Program-made: the position numbers and the translations under genes | Notes under the pieces: model-generated | What the model was told of the DNA's origin: nothing | The model's input: only the letters and a program-made list of their open reading frames with translations | The model's database searches: none | Source: Paenibacillus taichungensis | Lineage (GTDB): Bacteria > Bacillota > Bacilli > Paenibacillales > Paenibacillaceae | Assembly: GCF_013359905.1 (NCBI RefSeq) | Contig: NZ_JABMCC010000107.1 | Coordinates: 1-64,000, forward strand | Direction of reading: 5' to 3' | DNA length: 64,000 nt | Part shown: positions 49,565 to 57,946 of the stretch, piece after piece | Position numbering within the stretch: position 1 is the stretch's first letter | Layout: each line of letters begins with the position of its first letter

Positions 49565-51355
49565 TTGAGTTTAGAAAGACTCTTTCAAGCAGGTAAGAAT
49601 GCCGGGAAGAATTATTTGAAGAAAAAGCTCGCCAAATTAGGAAAAGCAATTGCAAAAAAATTGATCATCAAATTAATGCCTTATATTATCGTAATTGCTT
49701 TAATACTAATTGCTTTTTTAAGTATTTATTCACTGTTTTTTGGCGCTCCGGATGACTTTAAACAAGAAAAAGGCCAAATGGCCATTTTTACAACGGATGA
49801 ACACGACACTGAATGGAATTTGGAGAAGGATAAGGAACTGCAAGAGAAATATATTCAACTATCGGAGAATGGACTTGGTTCGAGTGGAGAATACAGCTTC
49901 GGGTCTAAACAAGGCGTGCCCTATCAAGAGAGTCCCTTTGATCAGGCGACTTTATACCAAATTTCTTGGGCTCTTATTGCTGCTGCAGACCGAGTAATTG
50001 GAGATCCGGTTGTAGGTGACGGAAGGACACGTAAACCAGATCCTGAGCGAACATACAAAGCTATCGGGCCACGGTTTACCTGGAAGGACACTGTAGTGAC
50101 TGTTGAAACGAAGACTACGACTTACAAAACGGTCATTGCAGAAGATAAAACTGAGCGTGAGGAAAAACAGGTCTCTTTTGACACACAAACTTATAAGACA
50201 AAGCTTATTACTAATGTGGATCAATATGATCAAACCGTTAACATTGACTACCGTACGGAAACGGTTCAGACCGGAGATAGTGATAATTACACCAAAGTCA
50301 CAGCTGAAGTACTTAGTACCGTGGTGTCTACGCCTCGTACGCCAGATCGACTAGTCACTTTTTTAGTTGATCATGGGCTCATCGAAGAAGACGCTGAGTT
50401 TGTAATTGAGCTAGCGAAGGTATACGACCCTCTGTATGTAGGATTTCCGGGTAGTGGTGACGGAAATGGTGAAGGGGGAAGTTATGTCAGTGGACAGATA
50501 CCTCCTGAATTTGTGCCTATCTATAAAGCGGCTGCGGCCAAATACAAGATACCTTGGTATGCACTAGCTGCAATTCACAACGTCGAAACCACGTTTTCGA
50601 CGGACCCCACGATGGTTTCGAGTGTCGGAGCAATTGGACACATGCAGTTTATGCCTGCAACGTGGGTAGGGTGGAAGTATAACATTGGTGGTGGACTTGT
50701 ATCAGACTCTTTGGACATTACTAATTTAGGGACCATTAAAATTGGTGGGGGCTATGGAGTTGATGCGAACGGAGACGGTAAAGCCGATCCTTGGGACATC
50801 GAGGATGCAATTTATTCTGCTGCTAATTATTTATCAAAGAATGGCTATAACAAGAATCCACGTGCTGCGGTGAAGATGTATAATCACGCGGATTGGTATG
50901 TAGATAAAGTAATGGCACTCATTGATTTGTATAAAAAGCCAGCTCCTCTTTGGGAATCAGCTATATATCCTGTAGATCAAGGTCTGTATCGCGTTTCAAG
51001 CGTTTTTGGATACAGAATACATCCTAAGACTGGTGTGAAAAAAATGCACTCAGGGATTGATTTAGCAGCCCCAGCCGGTACACCGGTTAAAGCACCTATG
51101 GACGGTATAGTCACCTTTGTTGGTACGAAGAGTGGGTATGGAAATACGATCATCATAGACCATGGTGGAGGTTACCAAACACTGTATGGTCACTTACTGG
51201 ATAGTAGTACCCTCGTTAAAAATAACCAACAAGTTAAAGCCGGTGAGCAAATTGCAGGTGTGGGTTCAACGGGTGTTTCAACAGGAAATCACTTACATTT
51301 TGAGATTATCACGAATGGTATGAAAGTTGACCCTGCTAAATACATGACATTCTAA
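49565..51355 (+). CDS. bifunctional conjugation cell-wall hydrolase, SLT + M23 (596 aa)
   Basis: The start TTG 49565 follows GAGGTGAT. A membrane anchor (residues about 38-58, IIVIALILIAFLSIYSLFFG) leads to a spacer. A lytic transglycosylase-type domain (residues about 315-455) has the catalytic Glu in AIHNVETTFS and GAIGHMQFMPATW. The C-terminal M23 peptidase has MHSGIDLAAP, TLYGHLLD and GNHLHFEI, all zinc ligands present. VirB1-like enzymes of this dual type open peptidoglycan for the conjugation channel. Confidence 0.9.
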   Translation: MSLERLFQAGKNAGKNYLKKKLAKLGKAIAKKLIIKLMPYIIVIALILIAFLSIYSLFFGAPDDFKQEKGQMAIFTTDEHDTEWNLEKDKELQEKYIQLSENGLGSSGEYSFGSKQGVPYQESPFDQATLYQISWALIAAADRVIGDPVVGDGRTRKPDPERTYKAIGPRFTWKDTVVTVETKTTTYKTVIAEDKTEREEKQVSFDTQTYKTKLITNVDQYDQTVNIDYRTETVQTGDSDNYTKVTAEVLSTVVSTPRTPDRLVTFLVDHGLIEEDAEFVIELAKVYDPLYVGFPGSGDGNGEGGSYVSGQIPPEFVPIYKAAAAKYKIPWYALAAIHNVETTFSTDPTMVSSVGAIGHMQFMPATWVGWKYNIGGGLVSDSLDITNLGTIKIGGGYGVDANGDGKADPWDIEDAIYSAANYLSKNGYNKNPRAAVKMYNHADWYVDKVMALIDLYKKPAPLWESAIYPVDQGLYRVSSVFGYRIHPKTGVKKMHSGIDLAAPAGTPVKAPMDGIVTFVGTKSGYGNTIIIDHGGGYQTLYGHLLDSSTLVKNNQQVKAGEQIAGVGSTGVSTGNHLHFEIITNGMKVDPAKYMTF

Positions 51356-51388
51356 CTGATTACGTTGAAAGGGGGGGGGCCGGTTAAC

Positions 51389-51418
51389 TTTGAATTTATT
51401 TGAATTTATTTGAATTTA
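51389..51418. repeat. three tandem TTTGAATTTA-type repeats
   Basis: TTTGAATTTA occurs three times in a row with 10-bp period (51389-51418), just after a run of nine G bases (51371-51379). It stands in the leader of the 136-aa gene. Confidence 0.7.
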
Positions 51419-51439
51419 GAGAAGGGATGAGTAATTCGT

Positions 51440-51850
51440 ATGTACAAAAAGGGAATTATTTTAACACTAGTCATGATTTTAATGATTGTTTTTGCGGTAC
51501 CTTCTTTTGCGGCACCCGCGTTTGCAGAATCGGGTTTAAGCATACCTTCAACCAATTCCCATAAAGAATTAGATGTATCAGCAGTAGACGGTGGACGATT
51601 CTCTAAGGCGATGGATTCTCTTACGGGTGATACTCAAATAGTTGGAGGCAAGTTGGCTTACCCTCTTTTTTTCTTTTGTTTAATTTTCGGCATAATACTA
51701 TGTGTTCTCGGAATATTTTCGAAGAAACTTCTAGCTTTAGGGGGACTTTCCATAGTATTAGGATTTATAATTCTTCTCGTTCTTGGGGATCTCGGAAAAG
51801 CAGTGGATTATATGGAGTACGTAGCTGTAACCATAAGAAATTATTTCTGA
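51440..51850 (+). CDS. exported two-span protein of the transfer operon (136 aa)
   Basis: ATG 51440 lies 14 nt from GAAGGGATG, a weakish site. A signal peptide (IILTLVMILMIVFAVPSFAA) is followed by a short extracellular segment and two membrane helices (FFFCLIFGIILCVLGIF and LLALGGLSIVLGFIILLVLG). Its topology parallels the VirB2-like protein at 43597, so it could be a second pilin-like subunit. A terminator follows. Confidence 0.6.
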   Translation: MYKKGIILTLVMILMIVFAVPSFAAPAFAESGLSIPSTNSHKELDVSAVDGGRFSKAMDSLTGDTQIVGGKLAYPLFFFCLIFGIILCVLGIFSKKLLALGGLSIVLGFIILLVLGDLGKAVDYMEYVAVTIRNYF

Positions 51851-51861
51851 ATATTAGTACG

Positions 51862-51893
51862 AAGAGTGACGGTATCCCGTCACTCTTTTTTTG
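51862..51893 (+). terminator. intrinsic terminator inside the transfer region (4)
   Basis: AGAGTGACGG and CCGTCACTCT pair across TATC, followed by TTTTTTT. Confidence 0.88.
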
Positions 51894-51936
51894 TATTAAG
51901 GCATAAGAGCATTTAGAAGAAGAGGGAGGGTAACTT

Positions 51937-53832
51937 ATGCATATAGCTGTCATTTGTAAGCAAGCAAATTACGATAGAATCTCTGCAGCATTGATCGAAC
52001 TTAACTCTCATCTACAAATATCACAACCATTGACTAGTTGGAATACAGCTCTGGAATATATCCATGGTGCCAAAATTGATGGGGTTGTGATTGAAGAAAG
52101 TATCTCCTTTTTTAGCCAGGTTAGCTCCTTACCACTACCTAGCTTAGTGTACTCCGGTCATCATCGTGATTTTAGAGATGCCGCAAAAAAATGGATTACA
52201 TCGCTAGGATTAGCGATAACTTCAATCAGCGAAGAGAAGCATCCAGAAGATAGTAAACAAGAAACGGAAGTCATCATTACATCTCCGGAAAATAATCAAT
52301 CGAAGAAACTCAAAACAGGAACCAGAGTAGCGATTGTAGCCAAGGATTCTAATTTGGTGGAACTGATCACTTCATTTGGGGGAATACAAATTGTTGCAAG
52401 TACAAGCTCTTTTCAAGATGTGATGTCTCTGGAGACGCTAAATCAGCCAGAAGTAATCTTTATCGAAGAAGGGGTCATGCCAAAAGAGGAGCCCACTCTA
52501 CGTGAACTGAAAATCAATCAAATTGTTACGGAGTACAAGGATGTAGAAGGCGTAAGGCTAGTGATGATGCTCTTCGAGCGTAAGAATACTCGAGTGTATA
52601 AGAAAATGATTGAAAAAGGTTTTTACAACTTTCTGGCTAAGAATAATGTAACTTCAGCAGACATTGAACGGTTAATAAAGGTTCCGCGAACACATCAAGA
52701 TACCATTGAATACCAAGATGAAGAACTGGTTGTTCCGGTTCATGTAGAGAATGAAGTTCAGCAATTAGACCCATCAGAGAATAACAACCAACCTGATGAA
52801 AACAGTAAACCGCAAGCGGATATCTCCATGGAGGAGTCGATTGCAAAAAAGAGTTTTCTTATGTCTAGATCGTCTGAACCGACTACTACAATCGATGAGA
52901 AGAAAGTGGTAAAAGATGTTAGAGTTGAAACAACTGCAGAGGGGTTCTCAAACCATTCAGAGGTGAGTGCTAAAGAGAGTGAGGAAGCTTCACAAATTCC
53001 TGCTGTTCTGGAGACTCCTGAACCTGAGGTTCCAAAACCAACGAAGAGAAAGCCATTTTTTCAGAATATTTTTCGCAAAGTTATCCTGCCTGATGCTATT
53101 TCACAAACTTCTTCTCCTAAACTGATAGAGAAAAAGATGGATGATCAGATAGGGAGAGTATCTAATCAAACTGTTTTTGCTTACCCAATGCCTCATAGGG
53201 TACTTTTTTATTCACCAAAAGGTGGAGCTGGTTCTACATCCATCGTGGTAGATCTTGCAGAAGGAGCTGCTGATAATGCACTTGGTGTCGCGGAAATAGC
53301 TTATAGCTATGGTCAAATTGCAGGCAGACTTGGATTGCATCCTTCTTATACCATTAGTGACAGTCCAGATGGCATGGAAGAATTGGCGGTATGTAAAGAG
53401 AAGTATCTTTGCTCACCGTGGATTTATTCAGTCAAAAAGCCGTTTAATGATACGTTGGTTAAGGAATGGTTGGTCCGGGCGGAACGAGCATTTGGAGGAA
53501 AGACCATATTGGCAGATTTACAGAGTCAAAGTTCACCACTGATATTAATGGCATCCCATGAGTGGTGTACGAAGTCGATATGGGTAGTACAAAACACATC
53601 CTCCCACCTAGGTATGGCAGAATTGCAAATGTCCCATTTGAAGAAAATGGGGAATGATTGGCGTAAAATAGGAATTCTTATTCAAGGCGGTACGAAAGAG
53701 CGGTTACCTTGGGAAGAAGAATTGGGTATACCTGTGATTGGTACACTGCCATCAGATATGTTAAGTAAGGATTGGAGATTGAATCTACAAGATATTATGG
53801 CCGAATATTTACGCATGCCGGTCATCGTTTGA
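51937..53832 (+). CDS. CpaE/MinD-like ATPase with response-regulator-like N-terminus (631 aa)
   Basis: ATG 51937 follows GAGGGAGGG. The C-terminal 230 residues have a MinD/ParA-type P-loop that departs from consensus, FYSPKGGAGSTSIVVDLAEG: the signature Lys is kept but the Walker Lys is replaced by Ser. The N-terminal 250 residues look like two receiver-like or pseudo-receiver domains (HIAVICKQANYDRISAALIE and RVAIVAKDSNLVELITSFGG). A disordered acidic linker joins them. CpaE proteins localise secretion machines, so a positioning role for the conjugation apparatus is plausible. Confidence 0.7.
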   Translation: MHIAVICKQANYDRISAALIELNSHLQISQPLTSWNTALEYIHGAKIDGVVIEESISFFSQVSSLPLPSLVYSGHHRDFRDAAKKWITSLGLAITSISEEKHPEDSKQETEVIITSPENNQSKKLKTGTRVAIVAKDSNLVELITSFGGIQIVASTSSFQDVMSLETLNQPEVIFIEEGVMPKEEPTLRELKINQIVTEYKDVEGVRLVMMLFERKNTRVYKKMIEKGFYNFLAKNNVTSADIERLIKVPRTHQDTIEYQDEELVVPVHVENEVQQLDPSENNNQPDENSKPQADISMEESIAKKSFLMSRSSEPTTTIDEKKVVKDVRVETTAEGFSNHSEVSAKESEEASQIPAVLETPEPEVPKPTKRKPFFQNIFRKVILPDAISQTSSPKLIEKKMDDQIGRVSNQTVFAYPMPHRVLFYSPKGGAGSTSIVVDLAEGAADNALGVAEIAYSYGQIAGRLGLHPSYTISDSPDGMEELAVCKEKYLCSPWIYSVKKPFNDTLVKEWLVRAERAFGGKTILADLQSQSSPLILMASHEWCTKSIWVVQNTSSHLGMAELQMSHLKKMGNDWRKIGILIQGGTKERLPWEEELGIPVIGTLPSDMLSKDWRLNLQDIMAEYLRMPVIV

Positions 53833-53861
53833 AGCAAACAAAATCGAGGAGGCATCACAAA

Positions 53862-54635
53862 ATGAATTATAAAAAAAAGTTTATTAATGCAGGCTTACTA
53901 ACAGCAATGGTATCACTACTTATCGCAGGATCGGCCTTTGCAAAAACAACCACTTCTATTCAAGCGACTATTGAGAGCCATATTAAAGTAATAAAAGATG
54001 GCCAAGAACTAACGCTACGAAATGAACAAGGGAAGAAAGTGGAACCTGTAATGATAGAGGGTAGTGTTTATGTACCACTTAGAGCAATTAGTGAGACGGT
54101 GGGATGGGAAGTGGATTGGGATAATAGCGTTAAATCCATAACTTTAACTGAACCGGACAGTGGTATTGATCCCAATCAGCCATTGAATCCAGTTGAACCT
54201 CCAGTAAGACCGATTTCACTAGTCGATTTTCCGGGAACAATCGATAGCAAGCTCCTTTTGTCCACGGTACAATCCGATCTTCAAATAGGTACAGTTTCTT
54301 TTGCCCAAGGTGGGATATTAAAAGGAAAGTCAGCACGTACAACTATTGATTTTGGTGGAGAGAGTTTTGACACACTAAACTTGTTTATGGGTGTGAAGAA
54401 AACTGCTCCAACATCGGTAAAAAATAGTCCTACAAATGTGAATGAACCGGTAGAGGTTCGCTTCTTAGAAATTGATGGGAAGAAAGAAATCTCATTCTTC
54501 ACAACGAACATTCGACCAACAGACGGCGTTAAGAAATTCACTGTAGATCTTAAAGGGAAGAAGAAAATTAGAATCGCGATTACGAGTGATTTAACGGACA
54601 CTCAATTAATTTTAGGTGATCCAATGTTCGATTAA
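53862..54635 (+). CDS. secreted copper-amine-oxidase-N (stalk) domain protein (257 aa)
   Basis: ATG 53862 follows GAGGAGG. A signal peptide (GLLTAMVSLLIAGSAFAKT) is followed by the Cu-amine-oxidase N-terminal-like domain, common in Paenibacillus secreted proteins: YVPLRAISETVGWEVDWD. The C-terminal part is a beta-rich, NPCBM-like region (ARTTIDFGGESFDTLNLFMG, then FTVDLKGKKKIRIAITSD). It is the last gene of the transfer operon and probably acts at the cell surface in contact. Confidence 0.75.
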   Translation: MNYKKKFINAGLLTAMVSLLIAGSAFAKTTTSIQATIESHIKVIKDGQELTLRNEQGKKVEPVMIEGSVYVPLRAISETVGWEVDWDNSVKSITLTEPDSGIDPNQPLNPVEPPVRPISLVDFPGTIDSKLLLSTVQSDLQIGTVSFAQGGILKGKSARTTIDFGGESFDTLNLFMGVKKTAPTSVKNSPTNVNEPVEVRFLEIDGKKEISFFTTNIRPTDGVKKFTVDLKGKKKIRIAITSDLTDTQLILGDPMFD

Positions 54636-54744
54636 AGTAATATTATTTTTCCGTGAGCTTTTCAAATCCTAAATCAGTGATATCATTCTACTTGTCCTCA
54701 AACATTAGATTAAAAGCACATTAATTAACAGTTATATGAAGTTT

Positions 54745-54780
54745 ATTGTTTGTGTCACTTCATTGTGTGACACAAACAAT
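54745..54780. repeat. 14-bp perfect inverted repeat with GTGTCAC core
   Basis: ATTGTTTGTGTCAC (54745-54758) and GTGACACAAACAAT (54767-54780) are exact complements 8 nt apart. The core GTGTCAC is the one repeated before tubR at 20131 and 20144. It lies before the TnpB gene and could be the left-end structure of that element or a binding site. Confidence 0.7.
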
Positions 54781-54835
54781 CTAGTGTTACATAAGGAAGA
54801 TCGTGGGGACATGAAAAAGAAGGAGCAATGATTGA

Positions 54836-54885
54836 TGGCTTTTCGTTTTGAATGGAATAGACATGAATATAAGGGGGTGAAGTAA
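54836..54885 (+). CDS. 16-codon upstream open frame
   Basis: ATG 54836 follows AAGGAGC and encodes MAFRFEWNRHEYKGVK, ending at TAA 54883-54885. The TnpB frame begins at the very next codon. Such an arrangement suggests translational coupling by re-initiation, which could allow the non-canonical TnpB start. Confidence 0.4.
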
Positions 54886-55965
54886 ATATCTCAGACCATA
54901 ACGGTTAAAATAAAGCTGCTACCGTCTAAAGAGCAGATCCTACTATTGAAACAAAGTAGTAACGAATATATCCGAGTTGTTAATGCACTCGTGGCCGAGA
55001 TGGTAGAAGAAAAGAAAAGTGTTAAGAAGACAACAAAAGACGTTTTTGCTAATCTACCAAGTGCAGTAAAAAATCAAGCGATTAAAGATGCGAGAAGTGT
55101 ATTCATTACCAAAGTTAAGAAAAGTAAATACACAATCATACCGACTCTGAAGAGACCGATTTGCGTATGGAATAACCAAAACTATTCTTTTGACTTCACG
55201 CACATTTCAATTCCATTCATGGTAGAGGGTAAATCTAATCGTGTAAAAATTCGTGCTTTATTTATCGACAAAGACAATCGAAACGTTAACCTTTTGAAGC
55301 ACAAACTGGGTACGCTCCGTGTCACGAAATGTTCAGGAAAGTGGGTAGCCCAAATTGCTGTCACCATTCCAACAGTTGAAAAGAAGGGGATTCGGATTTT
55401 GGGCGTTGATTTGGGGCTGAAAGTTCCTGCCGTAGCCATCACAGATGATGATCAAGCTCGCTTCTTTGGGAATGGGCGAGAAAACAAATACAAGAAAAGG
55501 AAGTTTCGTAGTGTTCGTAAAAAGCTAGGAAAACAAATGAAAGTGAACGTTATTCGCAAGTTACAAGATAAAGAACAACGCTGGATGAAAGACAAAGACC
55601 ACAAAGTTAGTCGTGAAATTGTTAATTTCGCAGTCGAGAATAAGGTATCTGTCATTCGTTTAGAGCAACTAACGAATATTAGACAGACGACAAGAACAAG
55701 TCGTAAAAACAAAAAGAATCTACACACATGGTCATTCTACCGTTTGGCACATTTCATTGAATACAAAGCAAATATGACGGGAATCAAAGTGGAATATGTG
55801 AATCCTGTAAATACAAGTAAAACATGCCCAGAATGTTCAAAAAAGAACAAGGCACAAGATAGAAGATATACGTGCCCATGTGGATTCAAGAAACATCGTG
55901 ATATCGTTGGGGCGATGAATATTCGCTACGCAACTGTGATTGGCGGTAACAGTCGATCAGCCTAA
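54886..55965 (+). CDS. tnpB: TnpB RNA-guided endonuclease (IS200/IS605 family)
   Basis: About 359 aa. The RuvC residues are present: Asp in ILGVDLGLKVPAVAI, Glu in VIRLEQLTNI and Asp in HRDIVGAMNI. The zinc ribbon is CPECSKKNKAQDRRYTCPCG. The family-typical beginning SQTITVKIKLLPSKEQ is preceded by ATA, not ATG, 8 nt after GGGGGTG. The first standard start in frame is TTG 54946, which would cut off 20 conserved residues. TnpB cuts DNA matching the guide of its omega-RNA. No TnpA transposase gene is near, so the element is solo. Confidence 0.85.
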   Translation: MSQTITVKIKLLPSKEQILLLKQSSNEYIRVVNALVAEMVEEKKSVKKTTKDVFANLPSAVKNQAIKDARSVFITKVKKSKYTIIPTLKRPICVWNNQNYSFDFTHISIPFMVEGKSNRVKIRALFIDKDNRNVNLLKHKLGTLRVTKCSGKWVAQIAVTIPTVEKKGIRILGVDLGLKVPAVAITDDDQARFFGNGRENKYKKRKFRSVRKKLGKQMKVNVIRKLQDKEQRWMKDKDHKVSREIVNFAVENKVSVIRLEQLTNIRQTTRTSRKNKKNLHTWSFYRLAHFIEYKANMTGIKVEYVNPVNTSKTCPECSKKNKAQDRRYTCPCGFKKHRDIVGAMNIRYATVIGGNSRSA

Positions 55966-56117
55966 GATGCTATATGCACTGTCTTAGGAGGGGCAATGGC
56001 ATTCCCCAATCTTAGCACCTGTCTAAAGCAGAAATGAAATGAGGAGGTTAAGGTAGCTAAGAATCCCAGTCACTTTAGTGACCTTGCCCCTTTAGGGTGG
56101 GAGTGTCAAGTAAGTCA
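55966..56117 (+). ncRNA. probable omega-RNA and right end of the TnpB element
   Basis: The 150 bases after tnpB hold several hairpins: CTAAGAT with ATCTTAG, GTCAC-TTTA-GTGAC and CCCC-TTTA-GGG, and end in GGGTGGGAGTGTCAAGT. This dense structure just before the transposon end is where IS605-type omega-RNA scaffolds lie. The guide would be the flanking bases from about 56110 onward. Exact ends are estimated. Confidence 0.6.
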
Positions 56118-56713
56118 TGTAAACAAAACTTTGCATTGATTTTTCATTTGATCGACATTTATAAAGAAGAACACATCTTATAAAAATAGTGAGTAGATGA
56201 AAAGTTGAGAAAGATAAAGCTGAATTGACGGAGAGATATTTATCTTGGTCCAATCGTCTTGAGGCGTTCGACGCTTTTATTTAGTAAATTAGCCAATAAC
56301 TAAATATACTTAACATTGAGCCTTTAGGCAGATTAGATAGGTTAATCTGTCGGGCACTAATAAGCAACCCCATGTGCAATTTTGAACTGACATGGGGTTG
56401 CTTACTTCAATAAAGGTAAATTGGCATAAGAATATACAACCACTTTTAAATATTTTTTTAAAATACATGAGAAGATTAAAATAATAAGAGAAAATGTATT
56501 TCGAGATTTACATTTTTATCATATTATGAATACGGTATTATTTATAAAATCACCATAAATGTTAAGGGTTCTCATGATACATAGTACTTGTTCTTGAAAT
56601 AGTTTTCGCATTTGTAACACCTCATTCCAAGAGCTACGAAAACTAGGGGATATTTGTGGATCTGTTACACAGAGCTGCACAACTACATTAGACATATTAT
56701 AAGGCGGGATACA
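56118..56713. other. gene-free stretch with a strong hairpin
   Basis: No gene is seen in about 600 bases. TAAGCAACCCCATGT (56361-56375) and ACATGGGGTTGCTTA (56390-56404) form a perfect 15-bp hairpin; T-run is absent. The rest is AT-rich. Confidence 0.5.
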
Positions 56714-56869
56714 ATGGATCATTCGGTGTTTGAATCTTTAAGGCAAGCTGGCGAGGGCAGAAGCAATTTGAGGGTTGCACCGGATCAACATCCAGTGATG
56801 GAAAAATGGATTAATACTAATCCCAGGTACCATGATCTTATTGAATTAGATAGCACAGTACATATCTAG
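56714..56869 (+). CDS. small hypothetical protein (51 aa)
   Basis: ATG 56714 follows AAGGCGGG. The product MDHSVFESLRQAGEGRSNLR, then DQHPVMEKWINTNPRYHDLI, is soluble and unlike any family I know. Spacing and codon use look coding. Confidence 0.5.
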   Translation: MDHSVFESLRQAGEGRSNLRVAPDQHPVMEKWINTNPRYHDLIELDSTVHI

Positions 56870-56974
56870 ATACTTAGAATGCGATGTGTATAAAGATTTA
56901 CTCCGACTTATGACGATAAAAAGTATTAGTGGGGATATATTCGAAATTAGTATTTATACAGAAGGAGTGAGGTA

Positions 56975-57760
56975 ATGAGTGTTTTTAATCGTGTTCTTAA
57001 GAACTATGAAGCAAACAAAAGAAAGAAGAGAATTCGGCTTTATGTGAATCAAATCTTGAATGAATTCTCTTTAGTTGGTGCTGTAAAAGTAGAGTTTAAC
57101 GCCGACATGACTATTCGAAATGGGAGGTATGATCGTTTCAAGAGTTTAGTGATAGTTGGAATTCAGGAAACCCTGGACACGAGTGAACCAATAACAGATC
57201 AAGATTGGCTAGCCTTTAAAAATACATTCCATCATGAACTGACTCATGCGAAGAATTATATAGCTTTAGATGATGCTACTAAGGAAAAAATCAACAACGA
57301 ATTATTTACCCTTAAGCATTTTGCTTTTAAGTTAATTGATGAATATAGTGCATATTCATCTGCCGACGGAAAATACAGACAAACCGGGATAGGTAGTTCA
57401 GAAGAGATAATCCAAAGAGCGTTAAAGCCGCTGTGGTCTAATGATTATTTTGTGGAACAGACTACCTCACAAAACGGTTACAATGATGTAAAGAGATATG
57501 AGCATTTCGTTGATCTGTGTACTGCAGTTCTTGTTCACAGTATTCGTAACGATAAGTTTCCCTCAATTAAAGAGACATACGCCGGTTACAATGAGATGTG
57601 TAAATCCCTTGTAAGCATTTTGGAAGAATATAGTGCTCAACTTCCGCTTAACCACGAGGAATATGAGGAGGCAAGTTTGAGAATATGGGAAGCTTTGCTT
57701 ATAATGGTTCCGAAAAATAGGGTTACTCTATTCAAGAGAAATGTAGGAATAATTTTCTGA
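56975..57760 (+). CDS. putative zinc metalloprotease-like protein (261 aa)
   Basis: ATG 56975 follows GAAGGAGTGAGG. A HEXXH motif is present in TFHHELTHAKNYI, preceded by a hydrophobic strand (SLVIVGIQETLD). A candidate third ligand is the Glu in IDEYSAYSSADGKY. No signal peptide is seen, so it would act in the cytoplasm. The motif fits gluzincin- or ImmA-like fold proteins, but the family is not certain and peptidase activity is inferred from the motif alone. Confidence 0.6.
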   Translation: MSVFNRVLKNYEANKRKKRIRLYVNQILNEFSLVGAVKVEFNADMTIRNGRYDRFKSLVIVGIQETLDTSEPITDQDWLAFKNTFHHELTHAKNYIALDDATKEKINNELFTLKHFAFKLIDEYSAYSSADGKYRQTGIGSSEEIIQRALKPLWSNDYFVEQTTSQNGYNDVKRYEHFVDLCTAVLVHSIRNDKFPSIKETYAGYNEMCKSLVSILEEYSAQLPLNHEEYEEASLRIWEALLIMVPKNRVTLFKRNVGIIF

Positions 57761-57946
57761 CTGCTGAAGTTCTAACACTTACTAAACTGAAATGAAATGT
57801 ATAATTTTTATAATTTTGTGGTTGAAAAAAAATAAGTAACATCAACACATAGGATACTCTCCCAGTACTAACCAAACTGTAATTGAATACCCCCAAAAGT
57901 TCATGGAAAGATTATAGGTCATAAAACCATGAAGGGAGCAATACAG

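Noticed and set aside
54946..55965. TTG 54946 as the true start of TnpB
   Set aside because: It would remove the conserved KIKLLPSKEQ beginning of the family and has no ribosome binding site, so I favour the ATA start or a lost start codon.
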